From NCBI GenBank assembly GCA_023846275.1, contig CM043874.1, positions 31,717,630 to 31,781,629 of the forward strand: a stretch of 64,000 nucleotides of DNA, in the 5' to 3' direction. Origin of the DNA: Vanilla planifolia. Its lineage: Eukaryota > Streptophyta > Magnoliopsida > Asparagales > Orchidaceae. Of the stretch, positions 12,240 to 23,893 are shown piece by piece (position 1 is the first letter of the stretch; each line of letters begins with the position of its first letter). Under the pieces are notes generated by a model. The model saw only the letters and a list, made by a program, of their open reading frames with translations. It searched no databases and was not told where the DNA came from. A program made the translations under genes and the position numbers.

Positions 12240-13130
12240 TACCTTCACTAAGTAGTACTCCAAATTTGTTAAATTGACAACTTCCCCAGCTTATATTGCT
12301 TCATTATGTCTCGAATAGTCCTCATTGAAGCACCCATGTTTGTGCATAAATCTAAATATCATCACCATAAAGAAGGTGAGTAATAATTGATGAGGATGGG
12401 TTAATCCTAATTGCAATAGTGGCATTAAGCACAACCTTGTGCATAATAAATTAAGAGAAATATTCTGATATAATCATGAAGATGTATGGAAATAGAAGGA
12501 ACCCTTGCCTAAGTTCTTTAGTTGCGTCAATCCATTGAAGCAGGATCCCATTCAACAAAATCCCAAACTTATGTTTTGTGAAACATGCCTCCACTCAATC
12601 ACATCAAAAATTTGGAAACCTTAACTAATTTTACATGTCAATAAAAAATTACAGTTGACCTTATAATTGCCCTAATTACATCTAACTTCAATAGCACGAG
12701 CCCCTTTTTGGAAGTAGAAGATTTTATGCAAGCTACCATCTCTTGTGTGAAAAATATGCTATCCAATATAGTATGAAAAGTCACAAGAGCCACTTGTTGC
12801 CTTGCAATGATACAAGGAGGCACCAACTTCAATCTACTTACAAAGATGTTAGCCACAATCCTGTATATCACATTACATAGAATAATCAGTCTAAATTTTT
12901 TAGGTTTTGTAGAACCCTATACTTTGGGAATTGGTATAACTAGTATGTCTTTCCATCGCTTAGTAAACAACTATCGAAGAGGAATTGGTTTACAACTATG
13001 ATAAAATCCACCTGGGCATATTCTAATTACAAACTCTAAAAATATGCTATCAATGCCCAAAGCTTTATCTTTTTTAATAGAAATAATAGTATTCATGATT
13101 TCTTAATATATAATTAGGGCCATTAGACTT
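12240..13130 (-). pseudogene. LINE A reverse transcriptase remnant
   Basis: The open stretch 12871-12638 (77 codons) reads IYRIVANIFVSRLK, then QEMVACIKSS, then GLVLLKLDVIRAI. These match the non-LTR RT blocks around the VIYKIxAKxLxxRLK motif and motif A (LxKLDLSKAYDR), with the second half of motif A degraded. Further down, at ~12357-12383, ITHLLYGDD is the YxDD catalytic box in its usual HLLFADD context, and just before it LRQG...P marks motif B. Frameshifts separate the blocks. Confidence 0.9.
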
Positions 13131-13789
13131 TCTTCTTGCTCACTATCAATAGTTCTTAATAGAAAAAATTAAGGGAGAGGATTATACTATTCCAAAGTGT
13201 ATCACTTTCTACTCAAGAACTACATAAGGATATCTTTAATTTTAATTAAGGAAGCCAGTAATTCTCCACAATCCTTTTTAAGTTGATGAATATAATTAAT
13301 CATAAAGATAGATTTAGTTACAACATAAAAAGTACATCTTCTGATCCCAAAGGTTAGCAATGTATGTAAGCATGTTGCCATCACCGAGCTTCCTCTATGG
13401 TCATAGACATATGATAGGAAGAAATATGAAGTGCTAAATGGTCATTCCCTTTCTTTGTTAAGCTGTTCTCACACTCTTTAAGTTGTAATGTCCAGATTTC
13501 TTACTCCGAATGGCATGGATCATTAAGAATACAAGTTTAATAATACTCTAATTTTATAAAGCTAATAGAGTTGTATGGACTTTAATGGAAAGTCTAATCA
13601 TAGGCTTATCGTTAATAATACATTTCTACACAACTTAGATAATCTCAGATGAATTTTGAAATGATAGCCTCAAATTTGTATACTGGAGTGTCCTTTCCAT
13701 CTTCTTTATGAACAATCATTCAAACTAAATAAGCAAAGGACAATGGTTAGTGCTAAAAAGAGAATGGTGAGCCACTATATAACTTGGGA

Positions 13790-14276
13790 AAGCCTATAAT
13801 CTTTCGAAGGGCCATATCCAATCTTTCCAAAATTATTGTCTTACCTCTCCTGTCATTGCACCATGTGAACTTGTTCAGAATAAATACTAAATTAGTAAAC
13901 TCTAAATCCTATGTGAAACTTGAGAACTTCCAATAAGCCTACCCACTAATAAATTACTTTCTTACCTTTTTCTCATATGCTCCAATAAAACATTAAAGTC
14001 CCTTGCAACATTCAGTAGTCCACCTAGCTTAGAAATTTCTCTCAATTGGTCGTATGGTACATGGTGATGAATATAATCCTTCGATGTATATACCATGTAA
14101 CAGGCCAAGTGGTATTGCTACCAATAGTGTATCTGCCTCCCATTTATTAACATTCTTCACCCTTACTTTTAACAAAGCAATAGTACTTACGTTGTATTCT
14201 TTTACTATGCATTGCAAATAGCAATGAGACTTTTCCCTCTAACTCCCCAAACATTCCAAACTCCTAATGCAACCAT
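13790..14276 (-). pseudogene. LINE A endonuclease remnant
   Basis: Starting at 14276 the minus strand encodes MVALGVWNVWGVRG, equivalent to the WNVRG start of the AP-type endonuclease of plant LINE ORF2. At ~13868-13812 another frame reads TWCNDRRGKTIILERLD, equivalent to the conserved FTWSNGR...ERLDR segment at the end of the domain. The intervening sequence is shorter than in an intact domain (about 220 residues) and contains stops, so the endonuclease is dead. Confidence 0.88.
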
Positions 14277-15454
14277 ATCTATTAAAAAGAAAGGATGGGA
14301 CCTTACTTATGAAGACAGCTAAGTCTACCACAAAAATAAATAAACAATTTTAAGCAGCATAATCCCTAGCACGTTGCACATAATGCTTCTTTTTAGAATT
14401 TGCAACCCTTCATTATCGGTAACCAGAATCCTTCTTCTATTAGACATACTTGTTAAAATTTTTTTTTTCATAAATCGTACAATGCCCTTTAACAATAGTG
14501 TAATAGTAAGTATACAAATATTATAGTTCCAACATGCATCCAACAAGTTCTAATTCCAACAAATTCAAGACCATGTCTGTAGTCATAATCCACAAAGTTG
14601 CATGCACATTAAACTTCTCAAAACCCATGGCCATATAGTAATGAAAGAAATATTATGCCTTCCTGTTCTTTTGTTATTGACTGTAGCCAAGATGTCCTAT
14701 ATAATTCCCAAAATAAACCTTTGAATAATACCCCATAATATTTCCAAGAATTTCCCAAGGTAACATAGCTATCCAACAATCTAAACATTCTCAAAGAAGT
14801 AGGAAATTCTTTTGCCTTAAATCTCCATGATTCCTCTACACCATCTTCTTTGTTTCTTTTTTTAAATTCGTAGGATGCATAAAGGTAACCTATCCCTTTA
14901 TTCCTTATGTAGTTTCTTATCATTGCAAATTTACTCCATCAGGTATTTTTTCTTTCCCTTATCTCTAGTGGTGCGACACTTTTTGATGTACTTGGACTAT
15001 CTACAACATCAGTCTGCTTCTCCACAACCTACTCTATGTTGTGTGAAATGTCATCAAGGTCTTCAATTGCCTTATCTATATGTTATCCTTGCTGCCCTAG
15101 CATTTGTTTTGGGGTTCACACTCAACTTTATATAATACCTCATAATGCCTATCAACTTTGGACCTTGATTTGCCCTTTTTCCTTGCTTGCCAATTTTTTG
15201 TTAAAACTACTTGCATACTCCTTGCTTGCTCACATTTTTCCAATTAACTTTTTTCTTTGAATATTGTAATGCAGTCATTCCTCTATTCCTGATTCAAACC
15301 ACCATCTAGGGTCCCAAGCCATGTCATTTACTACCAAGCTCTTCCATAACCTACTACTACATCTTAATTGAATTCTTATTTTTATCATGATCATGATCAG
15401 CCTCCTTAGAGCAAGAACCCTCCTCAACATTATTATTTTGTATCAACTTATTGT

Positions 15455-15700
15455 GTAGACACACCTTTTATGCATGGCCTACTCTACCATAAGTAAAGCA
15501 ATGATTAGAAATACCCTCACATTCAAAGTTCAGAAAGTTCTTACCTGGCGGACCATTTAACAACATACCTATTTTAAGAGGCTTAAAGAGGTCAATTCTA
15601 ATACAGACACTAAAAATTGATGTCCTCTACAAGTCTATTGTTAAAACATCCATTTCAATAAGACCATTAATAGCCTTTACAATATAAAAAATGTTGTCTA
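15455..15700 (-). pseudogene. LINE A ORF1 remnant with CCHC zinc knuckle
   Basis: On the minus strand the order is a DUF4283-like segment (RIDLFKPLKIG near 15.6 kb), then FECEGISNHCFTYGRVGHA, a stop and KVC. This is the YEGxPxxCFxCGRxGHxxxxC zinc knuckle of plant LINE ORF1 with its second Cys changed to Tyr and one internal stop. ORF1 is the nucleic-acid-binding, gag-like protein of the element. Confidence 0.85.
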
Positions 15701-16830
15701 TGTCCAAATAAAGAAGGACCGTTGGAAAATGGACCCACATGTGGACACACATAAGTCCACAAGTCTAATCCCAATACTTTTAAGGCCCACCAAAGCACTC
15801 TTAGTCTCTATCTATTATAGAACCAAAATATAGATGTAAATAACAACAAGATAAAAGTAAGACCCAAAAAACACTGAGGTGTCCCAATTTATGATGTAGT
15901 GCTGTAGCAATTAACTAAAATGGTAATCAACTTCCATGCATCTTACCAACTACTCAAATTGGTGATACATAATTTTCTCTCATAAGCATCATTCCACAAG
16001 TGAATTTCATCATTAATATTGAAAGAATTATCTTTTGGTGTGCAAACTTTCACATCCACAATGATCAGACTCTATAATAGATCATCGCTAGAAAAGTACT
16101 TCACATTGCTTGCATTTCTCTAAAGTTAATTTTATTTGGGCTACATACTTTTGGATCATTATTCAAAGAATTTTCTTTCTCCACCTCTAGCAATTGCACA
16201 AGCACTTGAAGTTCATTCATTCAAGACATTTACCTCATCACTATTTTGAATTATGCCATGTTCTCATGATATATTACATAATTCTTTAGTTTCCTTCAAC
16301 TTTAATGAACTTTCTATTATGTTTAAAACTTTTGGTTCCTTCCGTTACATTCCATTTGACACTGTGTCTTCATCATCAGAGGAATTGAACTTGCTACAAA
16401 TCTTCTTTAACTTAAATGAATTCTTTGATGTCTCCATAGTATTGCCTACACTTCCTTGACAACCACTACTGTAATGTGTTAGTGCATTCATATTAAGAAC
16501 AATGCTAGATTCTAACACATCATGTCCTATCAAGAAAAGAGTTGCCATGCTTATTGCCCATGTATGGGGAAAGCCCCACATCTTTTGTTTTTGTTTTATT
16601 TTGAACTCTTCCATACCTTAAATCCTATCATTATATCCACACTAACTAAAATAGTTGATTCAAAAAACTCCATTCAAAATTCACCCACATAAGTGCAAGG
16701 GCTTTCATCCTTTAACTACTTCAACCAATTATAGCTATCACAAGCATCACTACCTGCAACACCACCATCCACTGCCACCACCTCCAAGGAATTAAAAGCT
16801 ATCCCACTGCCTACCACTATCATTCGATTT

Positions 16831-16860
16831 CTTGATAATGTATAAGTGGTCGAAGCCTAC
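16831..16860 (+). other. 18S-like stretch between LINE A and LINE B
   Basis: The sequence TTTCTTGATAATGTATAAGTGGTCGAAGCCT resembles the 18S flank of the other LINE 3' junctions (TTCCTTCATGAAGTAATGGTCGAAGCCT at 25750). It separates two head-to-tail LINEs. The simplest reading is a retained copy of the 18S target site; the match is short and imperfect. Confidence 0.6.
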
Positions 16861-17249
16861 AATAGAATCTCTCTTAGGAGGTTCAAACCAAAAGTTTGAA
16901 ATGGATGTAATAGAAGTTGTTTAGGAATGATCATTCCCCATGCCCAAAGAAAATCACCTAATAGTGAATGATGTGCAACTCAATCTACTACACCACACCC
17001 TTGCCTAAAAAAATAGTATAGCTTGAAAGAGCTCATTCTTTTCACAAACTTAATTACACCTTGGTATTTGTTCTCATATGAAATAGATACTATCATCTAT
17101 GTCACTTCGTTAATCGCAGTTATCAAATCTACATGTTTCTCTATAGCAAGTGTGTTTGATAGTTCTTAAAATCTCCATTGCATAAAGGATTGCAAGTGTT
17201 TCTATATTAGTGATAACAACTAACATGTATAATCTATTAGCAACAATTA

Positions 17250-17534
17250 AAGTTTGTGCATGTGATCCCTTATAATATTGCCAATCCCAGCAATATGGCT
17301 TTCATCTACCACTACATCTTTACTTATTTTCACCCACACTAATGGTGGAGTCAATTTTGAGGTTACACAGCATAAAATTGTTGCAGGCACTATTGGTAGA
17401 TGGTTTAGGGAGCTTTGAACAAACAATAACAACAACAAAATCAAATTGAATATTTCTTTATAAATCAACTTGAAATAACACCTTCTCTTTATATGATTTC
17501 TTATTTCTATTGATCCAAAACTATTATAGCACAT
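17250..17534 (-). pseudogene. LINE B RNase H domain remnant
   Basis: The 95-codon open stretch contains PPLVWVKISKD followed by AGIGNIIRDHMHKL. This matches the PPxGWxKINFDG...AGxGGVIRDxxGxxI start of the plant LINE RNase H. The spacing between the two motifs is preserved. The NFDG catalytic motif is now SKD. This is the clearest RNase H remnant in the window and it confirms the family assignment. Confidence 0.88.
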
Positions 17535-18753
17535 TTATAGAAAATTGAACTCTTTTTGCACTGTTGAAAGCATGAAAATTGGTACACCCAACTAATTAAT
17601 TTTTTCAATGAGTTAATGTGACTATAGTTTTTTTGCGTAGCACAAATAGGATTAGTAATGATGCTACTCTCCTGTAGTTCTTTGTCCATAAATAATTCCC
17701 TAAAGATTGCATGATATTTTCCTCCATGATACACTATCGCATATATATCTTCTTCCTGATTAAACCTCCAACACCCAGTCGAGAGTTTTTTTGAAAAGAT
17801 TCAGGATCAATCTACAGTGGAAAACATTCACCTGAGGCTGCGCCTTCATTTTACCGACCCAAGCTACATACTTCCCACTCTTATTCAGATAGTTCAACAT
17901 GTTTAAATATTTCTTTAGAATTGGGCATACTATTTTCATTTTTTAGAAAGAAGACTCTTTCATTAAATTTAGCTAAAGCGAGCTATTGTGTAGACTAAGG
18001 TGGTAGCAAATATGTTTTTAAACATTTCATAATCCTATTCTCCAAGTTCAATGATAAGCTTCTCACTTTTATTGGATACTTTCCATGAACAGTAATAATT
18101 GTGGGCCACAAATCGATTAGGAAAAATTCAAACTAGTTTTATGATAAGTAGGATAGCTATTTATCTTCAACAATCTATCATATGATAGTCACACATTGCC
18201 ACAGCATAGCTAACTCCAAAAGCTTGCAAGTATTTGAGGTACCTCAAGGTTCAAAGAGGATGTTATTGATCATTACATAATTAGATTTAAATACATATAC
18301 CCCTAATCCATTTTCACGAGCCAAAACCTTTTCTACAATGCTTGTTAATCAATGCCTTCTTCTAAAGAGACAAATCATGGATACCAATGCCACCACATTC
18401 CTTAGGGGGCATCACAAAATTCTAATCGGAATAATGGATAATCTTATTCCCATTTCTTCCATCACACAAATATCTATGAAACTATTTTTTCAAATCCTCC
18501 ATGATACCTTTTAGAATTAAACACTCGTCTAACTAAAATGTAGGAATAGCTTTCAACATCGAATCTATCAAAGAAATATGCCCTGCCATGAAGATGCTCT
18601 GATCCTCCATCTAGCCATATATGTTTCAACTCATTCAATAAGAAACTTGAAGTCAACTTTTCATAATTTATTTGTTGTAATAGGAATTCCTAAATATTTG
18701 GAATTAGTGACCTGGGACATACGAAGCTTTCCTGCATTCATGTTTCTATGTTT

Positions 18754-19310
18754 TCAATCCACTCCCTTGCTAAATAAAACTTTTGATTTGATAAAATAAA
18801 TGAGCTGGCCAATTTGTATACCATACTCTTTCATAACCTCTTGGATCATCCTAGCTACAACGTAAGTAATCGAATCATAAATCATGACATCATTAATATA
18901 ATGGAGGTGTGAAATCATAGGTGCAGATGGACCACTTCTAAACCCCACCAAAGATTACTATTAATTTACTACCCAGTCAAATGAAGTGCTCAAAAACCCT
19001 AAGATGATATAAGCTACCATTTAACTTTGTCATACACCAAGTCTATATCAAGCTTATGTGCCATAAGCCTTCTTGTGTTCTTGATGTGTTCATATTGGCT
19101 GCCATCTACTGTGCAAAATAAATGTTATGAGAAATAGCTCTACCAAGAACAAATGTAGCTTTCTTGTTACATTAACGTCAGTAAGAACCATCTTTAATCT
19201 ACCTACCCTCATCATTTCCATAATTTTGTAAACCACATTGCATAGGTTAAAGGATCTAAAATGTTTAGGTTTTGGAGAACCATGAAACATTGGAATTAGT
19301 ATGATCAAAG
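18754..19310 (-). pseudogene. LINE B reverse transcriptase remnant
   Basis: Two open stretches carry RT blocks. Codons 19308-19090 read IILIPMFHGSPKPKHFRSF followed by NLCNVVYKIMEMM, which is the LIPKxxxPxxxxxFRPISLCNVxYKI block. Codons 18951-18754 read ISHLHYINDVMIYDS, the YxDD box and its flank, with the first catalytic Asp replaced by Asn (YIND). The segment between them, including motif A, is broken by frameshifts. Confidence 0.92.
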
Positions 19311-20129
19311 TGTCTTTCTATTTGTTTGTCATATATCCATCTTGAAAAACTTATTTCACAACATTAGCAAATGTTTGCCTGAGTAATCTCCAATTATTAG
19401 TATTTGATAAACTATGATGTCATCCATGCTAGGAGCCATATTTCTCTTGATAGAATTCATAGTAGTACTAATTTCCCCATTAGTGACCAATGCTTTAAGA
19501 AATGTAGCCTACTGTCTACCAATACATTTATATTCCTAAAATATAAGGGCTAGGTGGAATATATTACTCATCACTACACCATTGTGAACTAAACAACTAC
19601 ACTAGTAAACCTCTTATTTACTAGAAGGAACCACTAAGTTCCCTTAGCATTTTAAGCAGGTAAATATATTTATTCCAAAAGGTAGATGTAGCTACAACCT
19701 AAAAAAATGTTGTGATCCTTCATGTACGTTCAATGCAGCTTAACATACTGTCACCATCATGTCTCCTAAAGACCCACCAATCCATGGAAACAAAAAATAT
19801 GCGAACCCAATAGCTAGTGGTCATATTGAGTCAATCTTAGCTTAAATTCCTTGATTTGTAGCACCTAAATGTCTCACACCAATTGATTGTTGTTATTAAG
19901 AAAATTTCTCATTTCACATGAATTCTATTTTCATAGAGATAGCAGTGCTCTATGAAATTTTTTAGACAATCCATCCATCAAGTTTGCACTTATTATTGTC
20001 CTCCAAAATATTTATGCAATCCTCATTGTCTATGGGAAAGAAAGCCATACATTTTTAAACTGGCTATGTTTACCTATTCTTTCAAGGATGATGTGATATG
20101 GTAATATTTGATATGTGTAAAAATCCTCA

Positions 20130-20741
20130 AAGTTCACAACAGCTCTACCCAATCTTTCATAAATGTGAGCAATATTATCATTGTTATTGCACCAAGTATA
20201 ATTATTTTAAGTGAAACCCAAGTTAGTTGGTTGTATATCTTATAAGAAACTAAACAATTTATGCTACACTTACCCACACAAAACATTTTTCTCCCTTTCT
20301 TCTTATTCTATGAAAAAAAAAATACAAAAGTCACTTGCAACGAATAGTGGGCCTCTAAGTGTTTTCAATTCTCTAATTTGATCCCATGCAACCCTACGAG
20401 TAGCATAATCCTTGGAAGCACACTTGACACAACATCGTTGAGCTTGTTTACTACTTGCTTGTTTGAATTAGCACAACTTTTTATATGGCCATAACAATGT
20501 TGAACACTACCCAATTTCTCCATATCACAATGATCCCACTGGATATGCCTACTGGTGACTGAACATCAAACTTCTAATTCCTACCTAGAAGTCTTTCTAC
20601 ATCTTACTTCTCAAACTTCTCCATTCTAGTCTCCAACAAAGTAATTGTTCACACTCCATGTTCCCTTACAAATGGCTATAGAAAACCCCTCAAATTTGTT
20701 TTCCTTATTCCTTACAAATTCCAAACATCTAACACAACCAT
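20130..20741 (-). pseudogene. LINE B endonuclease remnant
   Basis: From 20741 the minus strand encodes MVVLDVWNL, a stop, then GIRK, equivalent to the MVxLxWNVRGxRK start of the LINE endonuclease. Near 20200-20137 it encodes YTWCNNNDNIAHIYERLGRA, the conserved C-terminal TWxNxR...ERLDRA segment. Stops lie between them. Confidence 0.88.
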
Positions 20742-22929
20742 ATAAAATTAGGTGGTACCATTATAATTAGTTAAATAAACGCCCTATGGATTTGGAAAAA
20801 CCCACTATATAATAGCAAAGACAACATAACCCTACATGACCAATAACATCATAAAGTGCGTTGGATAATCAGATTACTATCACACCTCCCATAGATATTT
20901 TCTATCCTATATGTGAATCTTGCACTATTGACTTTATGTTCTATCTTGACTATACACATATATTCCAAGTAATCCTCTAATGTCCTAGTCCATTGCAAAG
21001 ATCATTTTAATAGCTAGTTGTTCACTCATAAAATATTAACACATCAGAGCTCCCAAGGTGTTTCACTCTGTATATGTTTTCATCTTTTTGCTTCCATGGT
21101 TTTGCGATGATTTGAAATTTACTGATCTAATGATAACATCCAGGTTTTATTATACCTTACAATTTCAATAATTTATCGTCCACTGTTATTACAATTTTTA
21201 ATACTACCACTTCTTGATACACTTCATAATTTTATAGATCTATTTCCCAAGTTTGCCATATAAGTTTGCTCAATTTCCCCCTCATTTGGCTAAAAATTTC
21301 TAATTTTATAACTACAAAGCAAGCTTTAGTATCATTTTTCACATGTACTTTACTAATTGTAGTTCTACTTGCTCTTCCATCACAATAAAGCAAAGCCACT
21401 CAGTTCCTCCTATAAATACAATCCTTTGAAACATGTTGTATCCCACTGTCCATATAATATGTACTTCTAGTAGGCTCATAACCATAGAAAAATTACATAG
21501 CAAAGCTCCTAAAATATTCAAACCTATGTCCATCGAAATGCCTAAGAAACAAAGATGCATGGTTTATCTCCCAACTCCTCTACAAAGATGTATCTATAAT
21601 CTATCAATTCATTCTTAGCTTTTTCCACTATGTGTAAGTAGTTCATTTCATCCATATGCAACAAAATAGGGTTTGCCTAAGCTAATAGCATTAAACATTT
21701 GCTCCAATTGACACCCTGACCATTCCTTAAATTTGACTTCTAAGAAAATAACTCTAGACGACCCTAATTACACTACATCTTCGTTATAGTACTACACTTC
21801 TTCCATTCTACTCCTATTAAATGATACACTTAAGTTCAATCTTCAATGAAGCCATCTCATGTTGTCTTCCCACAATTCTACAAAATAAAGCCTTTCATAA
21901 CATTCTTCAATGACACCTGCCCAAAGTATCCAAAGGTTTTAGGTACATATCACATCAAAGGCTTCAACTACTTCCTCTAGGTATCGATCTTGCTTATTCC
22001 CATTGCTATAAGTTTACTGCAATTTTTAATGATATTTGAAGTTCTTGTAGCATGTTCCTCCTAAAAAACTTACCCAAATTGTTTCCCAATTTGTTTCAAA
22101 TAGACAACCTCCATGTGATAGTAAGCAGTGAAGTATCGACAGACAACCCATTTATATATTTTTTTATAGTGGTGACACTATAGCAATTTTCCTACAACAA
22201 CAAAAATTACAGCAAAATTTAATCACACCATAACATCATTAAGAACAAGCAAGTGGAAAACATTATTGAAGCTAGTTCTCTTCAATACATCCTTTATTAT
22301 TCGGAAATAAAACATCATAACTATTAGAGTGTAACATCTTTTAATCCATATCATGTGCATTTTATAACTACATTGTTCCAAGGGGTGTTTACCCAAATGT
22401 CGATATATGGATGGCTCCTTCATAGTGAATTAGCTAGAATTCTCCTCATCTTAAACCTACATACTTGAATAATACTCCATGCATAATTACCATTGTACTT
22501 AGTCCTCTTTGACATTTTTATGACCATTAAGCCCTTGATCTTCTATTATGTTTAAGTTTGTGATGTTTTGTTCGTCTACCAAGGTCTTTGTTTTAGGAAC
22601 CCACTCAAGTGTAGTTGTACCCCCTTTTCTCCCATCAACTTTGGACCTTGGCCTCCTTTTATAACTTGGTTTTATATTTCTTTCCAGCTTTCCCTCCTAA
22701 ATATTCTTCTGCTTTCTTTTGAAGTTGACATTCGCAAACCTCCTCAATTGTGCCTTTTGAAATAATCATTACTTTTCCATGTTGTACCACTATCTATGGC
22801 CTTAAACCATGACACCCATCTTCTCCATCACTTTCCCCACTCTCATTAGCATATTTTTCATCTTTCTCTACTTACTTAGGAGTTTCCTTTATAAGTCATA
22901 TCTTTTTAGCATAAGCATAAATAAGAGCA

Positions 22930-23050
22930 TTTTGCATGGACATATTATATGGAAACATTTTAGATGCATGTCCAACCTTCCCAAAAGTAAAGAAAATTAA
23001 AGGAAACCCCTCACACTCAAATCTTTTAAATGACTTACTCAAAAGTCTAT
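22930..23050 (-). pseudogene. LINE B ORF1 zinc-knuckle remnant
   Basis: The minus strand reads LSKSFKRF, a frame break, CEGFPLIFFTFGKVGHASKM and FP. This is the CCHC knuckle in its usual ExFPLICFxCGxxGHxxxxCP context; the first, second and last Cys have become Phe and the His is kept. The frame is cut at its 5' side by 18S sequence at ~23055. Confidence 0.85.
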
Positions 23051-23054
23051 TGAG

Positions 23055-23291
23055 CCACAAAGCTGAAACTTAAATAAGTTGATGAATGGGCACCAAAAGA
23101 GTAGAGCCTATGGATTAATTTAACTCAACACAGAAAATCATATTAGGTCTAGAAATAGCAAGAATTGATAGATTGAGAGCTTCTTCTTGATTCCATAATT
23201 GGCAATGCATGGCTGTTCTTTGTTGGTGGAGAGATTTGTCTATTTAATTTAGTTAACAAATAAGTCCTCAACTTGTTAAAGTTTATGCCCA
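23055..23291 (+). pseudogene. 18S rRNA pseudogene 3' part, first block (copy 1)
   Basis: The 18S resumes at AAAGCTGAAACTTAAATAAG (canonical AAGGCTGAAACTTAAAGGAA) and continues through GGGCACCA, GGATTAATTTAACTCAACAC, TTAGGTCTAGA, AAGAATTGATAGATTGAGAG, CTTCTTCTTGATTC, GCATGGCTGTTCTT, GTTGGTGGAGAGATTTGTCT and GTTAACAAATAAGTCCTCA. It corresponds to canonical nt ~1125-1390. It ends near 23291, where a second copy of the same interval begins. Confidence 0.92.
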
Positions 23292-23893
23292 ACTTTGGGT
23301 TCTAAGGGAGCATGATTGCAAGGCTAAAACTTAAATAAATTGATGAAAGGAAACCACTAGGATTAGAACAGTTGAGCATGTAACTTAATTTAGCTCAATA
23401 CATGCAAACTTATCAGGTCTAGACTTAGCATGGATTGATAGATTAAGATCCATTTATTGATTTTATTAGTGAAGGTGCGTTGTCATTCTCCATTGGTAGA
23501 GACACTTTTCGGTTAATTTTGTTAACAAATTGGTCCTCAACCTGCTCTAAAGCTATGTGGGGTGCAAGCCCTATGATAACCTTTTAGAGGAACTATGGTT
23601 TGTTAGGTCATACAAGTTTGAGGTAATAATAGGTCTATGATGCTCTTATATATTTTTTGTTGCACATACAGTAGATTGATGTATTAAATTAGTAAATTAC
23701 CTTAGTTAAAAGGTCTACATAATCTATTAAAATTTCATTATGATGAGGACAGATCAATGTAATTATTTTCCTTAATTGAGAAATTCCAAATAAGCATTAA
23801 TCATTGCTGACTTTGACAACATACTTGCCCTTGATGCTCTTACTAGTTGAATGGTCCAGTGAAGTGTTCAAATAGATGGGATGTAGGTCATCA
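23292..23893 (+). pseudogene. 18S rRNA pseudogene 3' part, second block to 3' end (copy 1)
   Basis: The block restarts at CTTTGGGTTCTAAGGGAGCA (canonical TTTTGGGTTCCGGGGGGAGT), repeats the interval of the first block, and continues past it: TAGAGGAACTATGG, AAGTTTGAGGTAATAATAGG, CATTGATGTATT-like bases, AATTTCATTATGATGAGGAC and TTGAATGGTCCAGTGAAGTG (canonical TTGAATGGTCCGGTGAAGTG). About 14 bases of the universal TACACACCGCCCGTC region are missing near 23830. The 18S similarity stops near 23893, about 60-80 bases short of the canonical 3' end, and is joined to ETS-like spacer. Confidence 0.93.

Larger units (their letters stand above)
9467..16830 (-). mobile_element. LINE A, decayed plant L1-type retrotransposon
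   Basis: Minus-strand element with its 3' end at the 18S junction (left) and its 5' end at about 16830. Read on the minus strand, the order is: ORF1 zinc-knuckle remnant (~15.5 kb), endonuclease (14276 down to ~13.8 kb), reverse transcriptase (~13.1 to 12.2 kb) and RNase H (~10.1 kb). This is the order of plant L1 LINEs with a C-terminal RNase H. The length of ~7.4 kb is close to a full element. Every domain is crossed by stops and frameshifts. No poly(T), which would mark a poly(A) tail, is seen at the low-coordinate end. Confidence 0.88.
16861..23050 (-). mobile_element. LINE B, decayed plant L1-type retrotransposon
   Basis: Minus-strand element of ~6.2 kb, head-to-tail with LINE A. Domain order from high to low coordinate: ORF1 zinc knuckle (~23.0 kb), endonuclease (20741 to ~20.1 kb), reverse transcriptase (19.3 to 18.75 kb) and RNase H (17.37 to 17.25 kb). 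Its 5' end is shortened: compared with LINE E, about 150 bp of ORF1 plus the 18S flank are missing and ORF1 runs directly into 18S at ~23055. From ~19.85 kb upward it is clearly paralogous to LINE E (47.1-50.6 kb). Confidence 0.9.
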
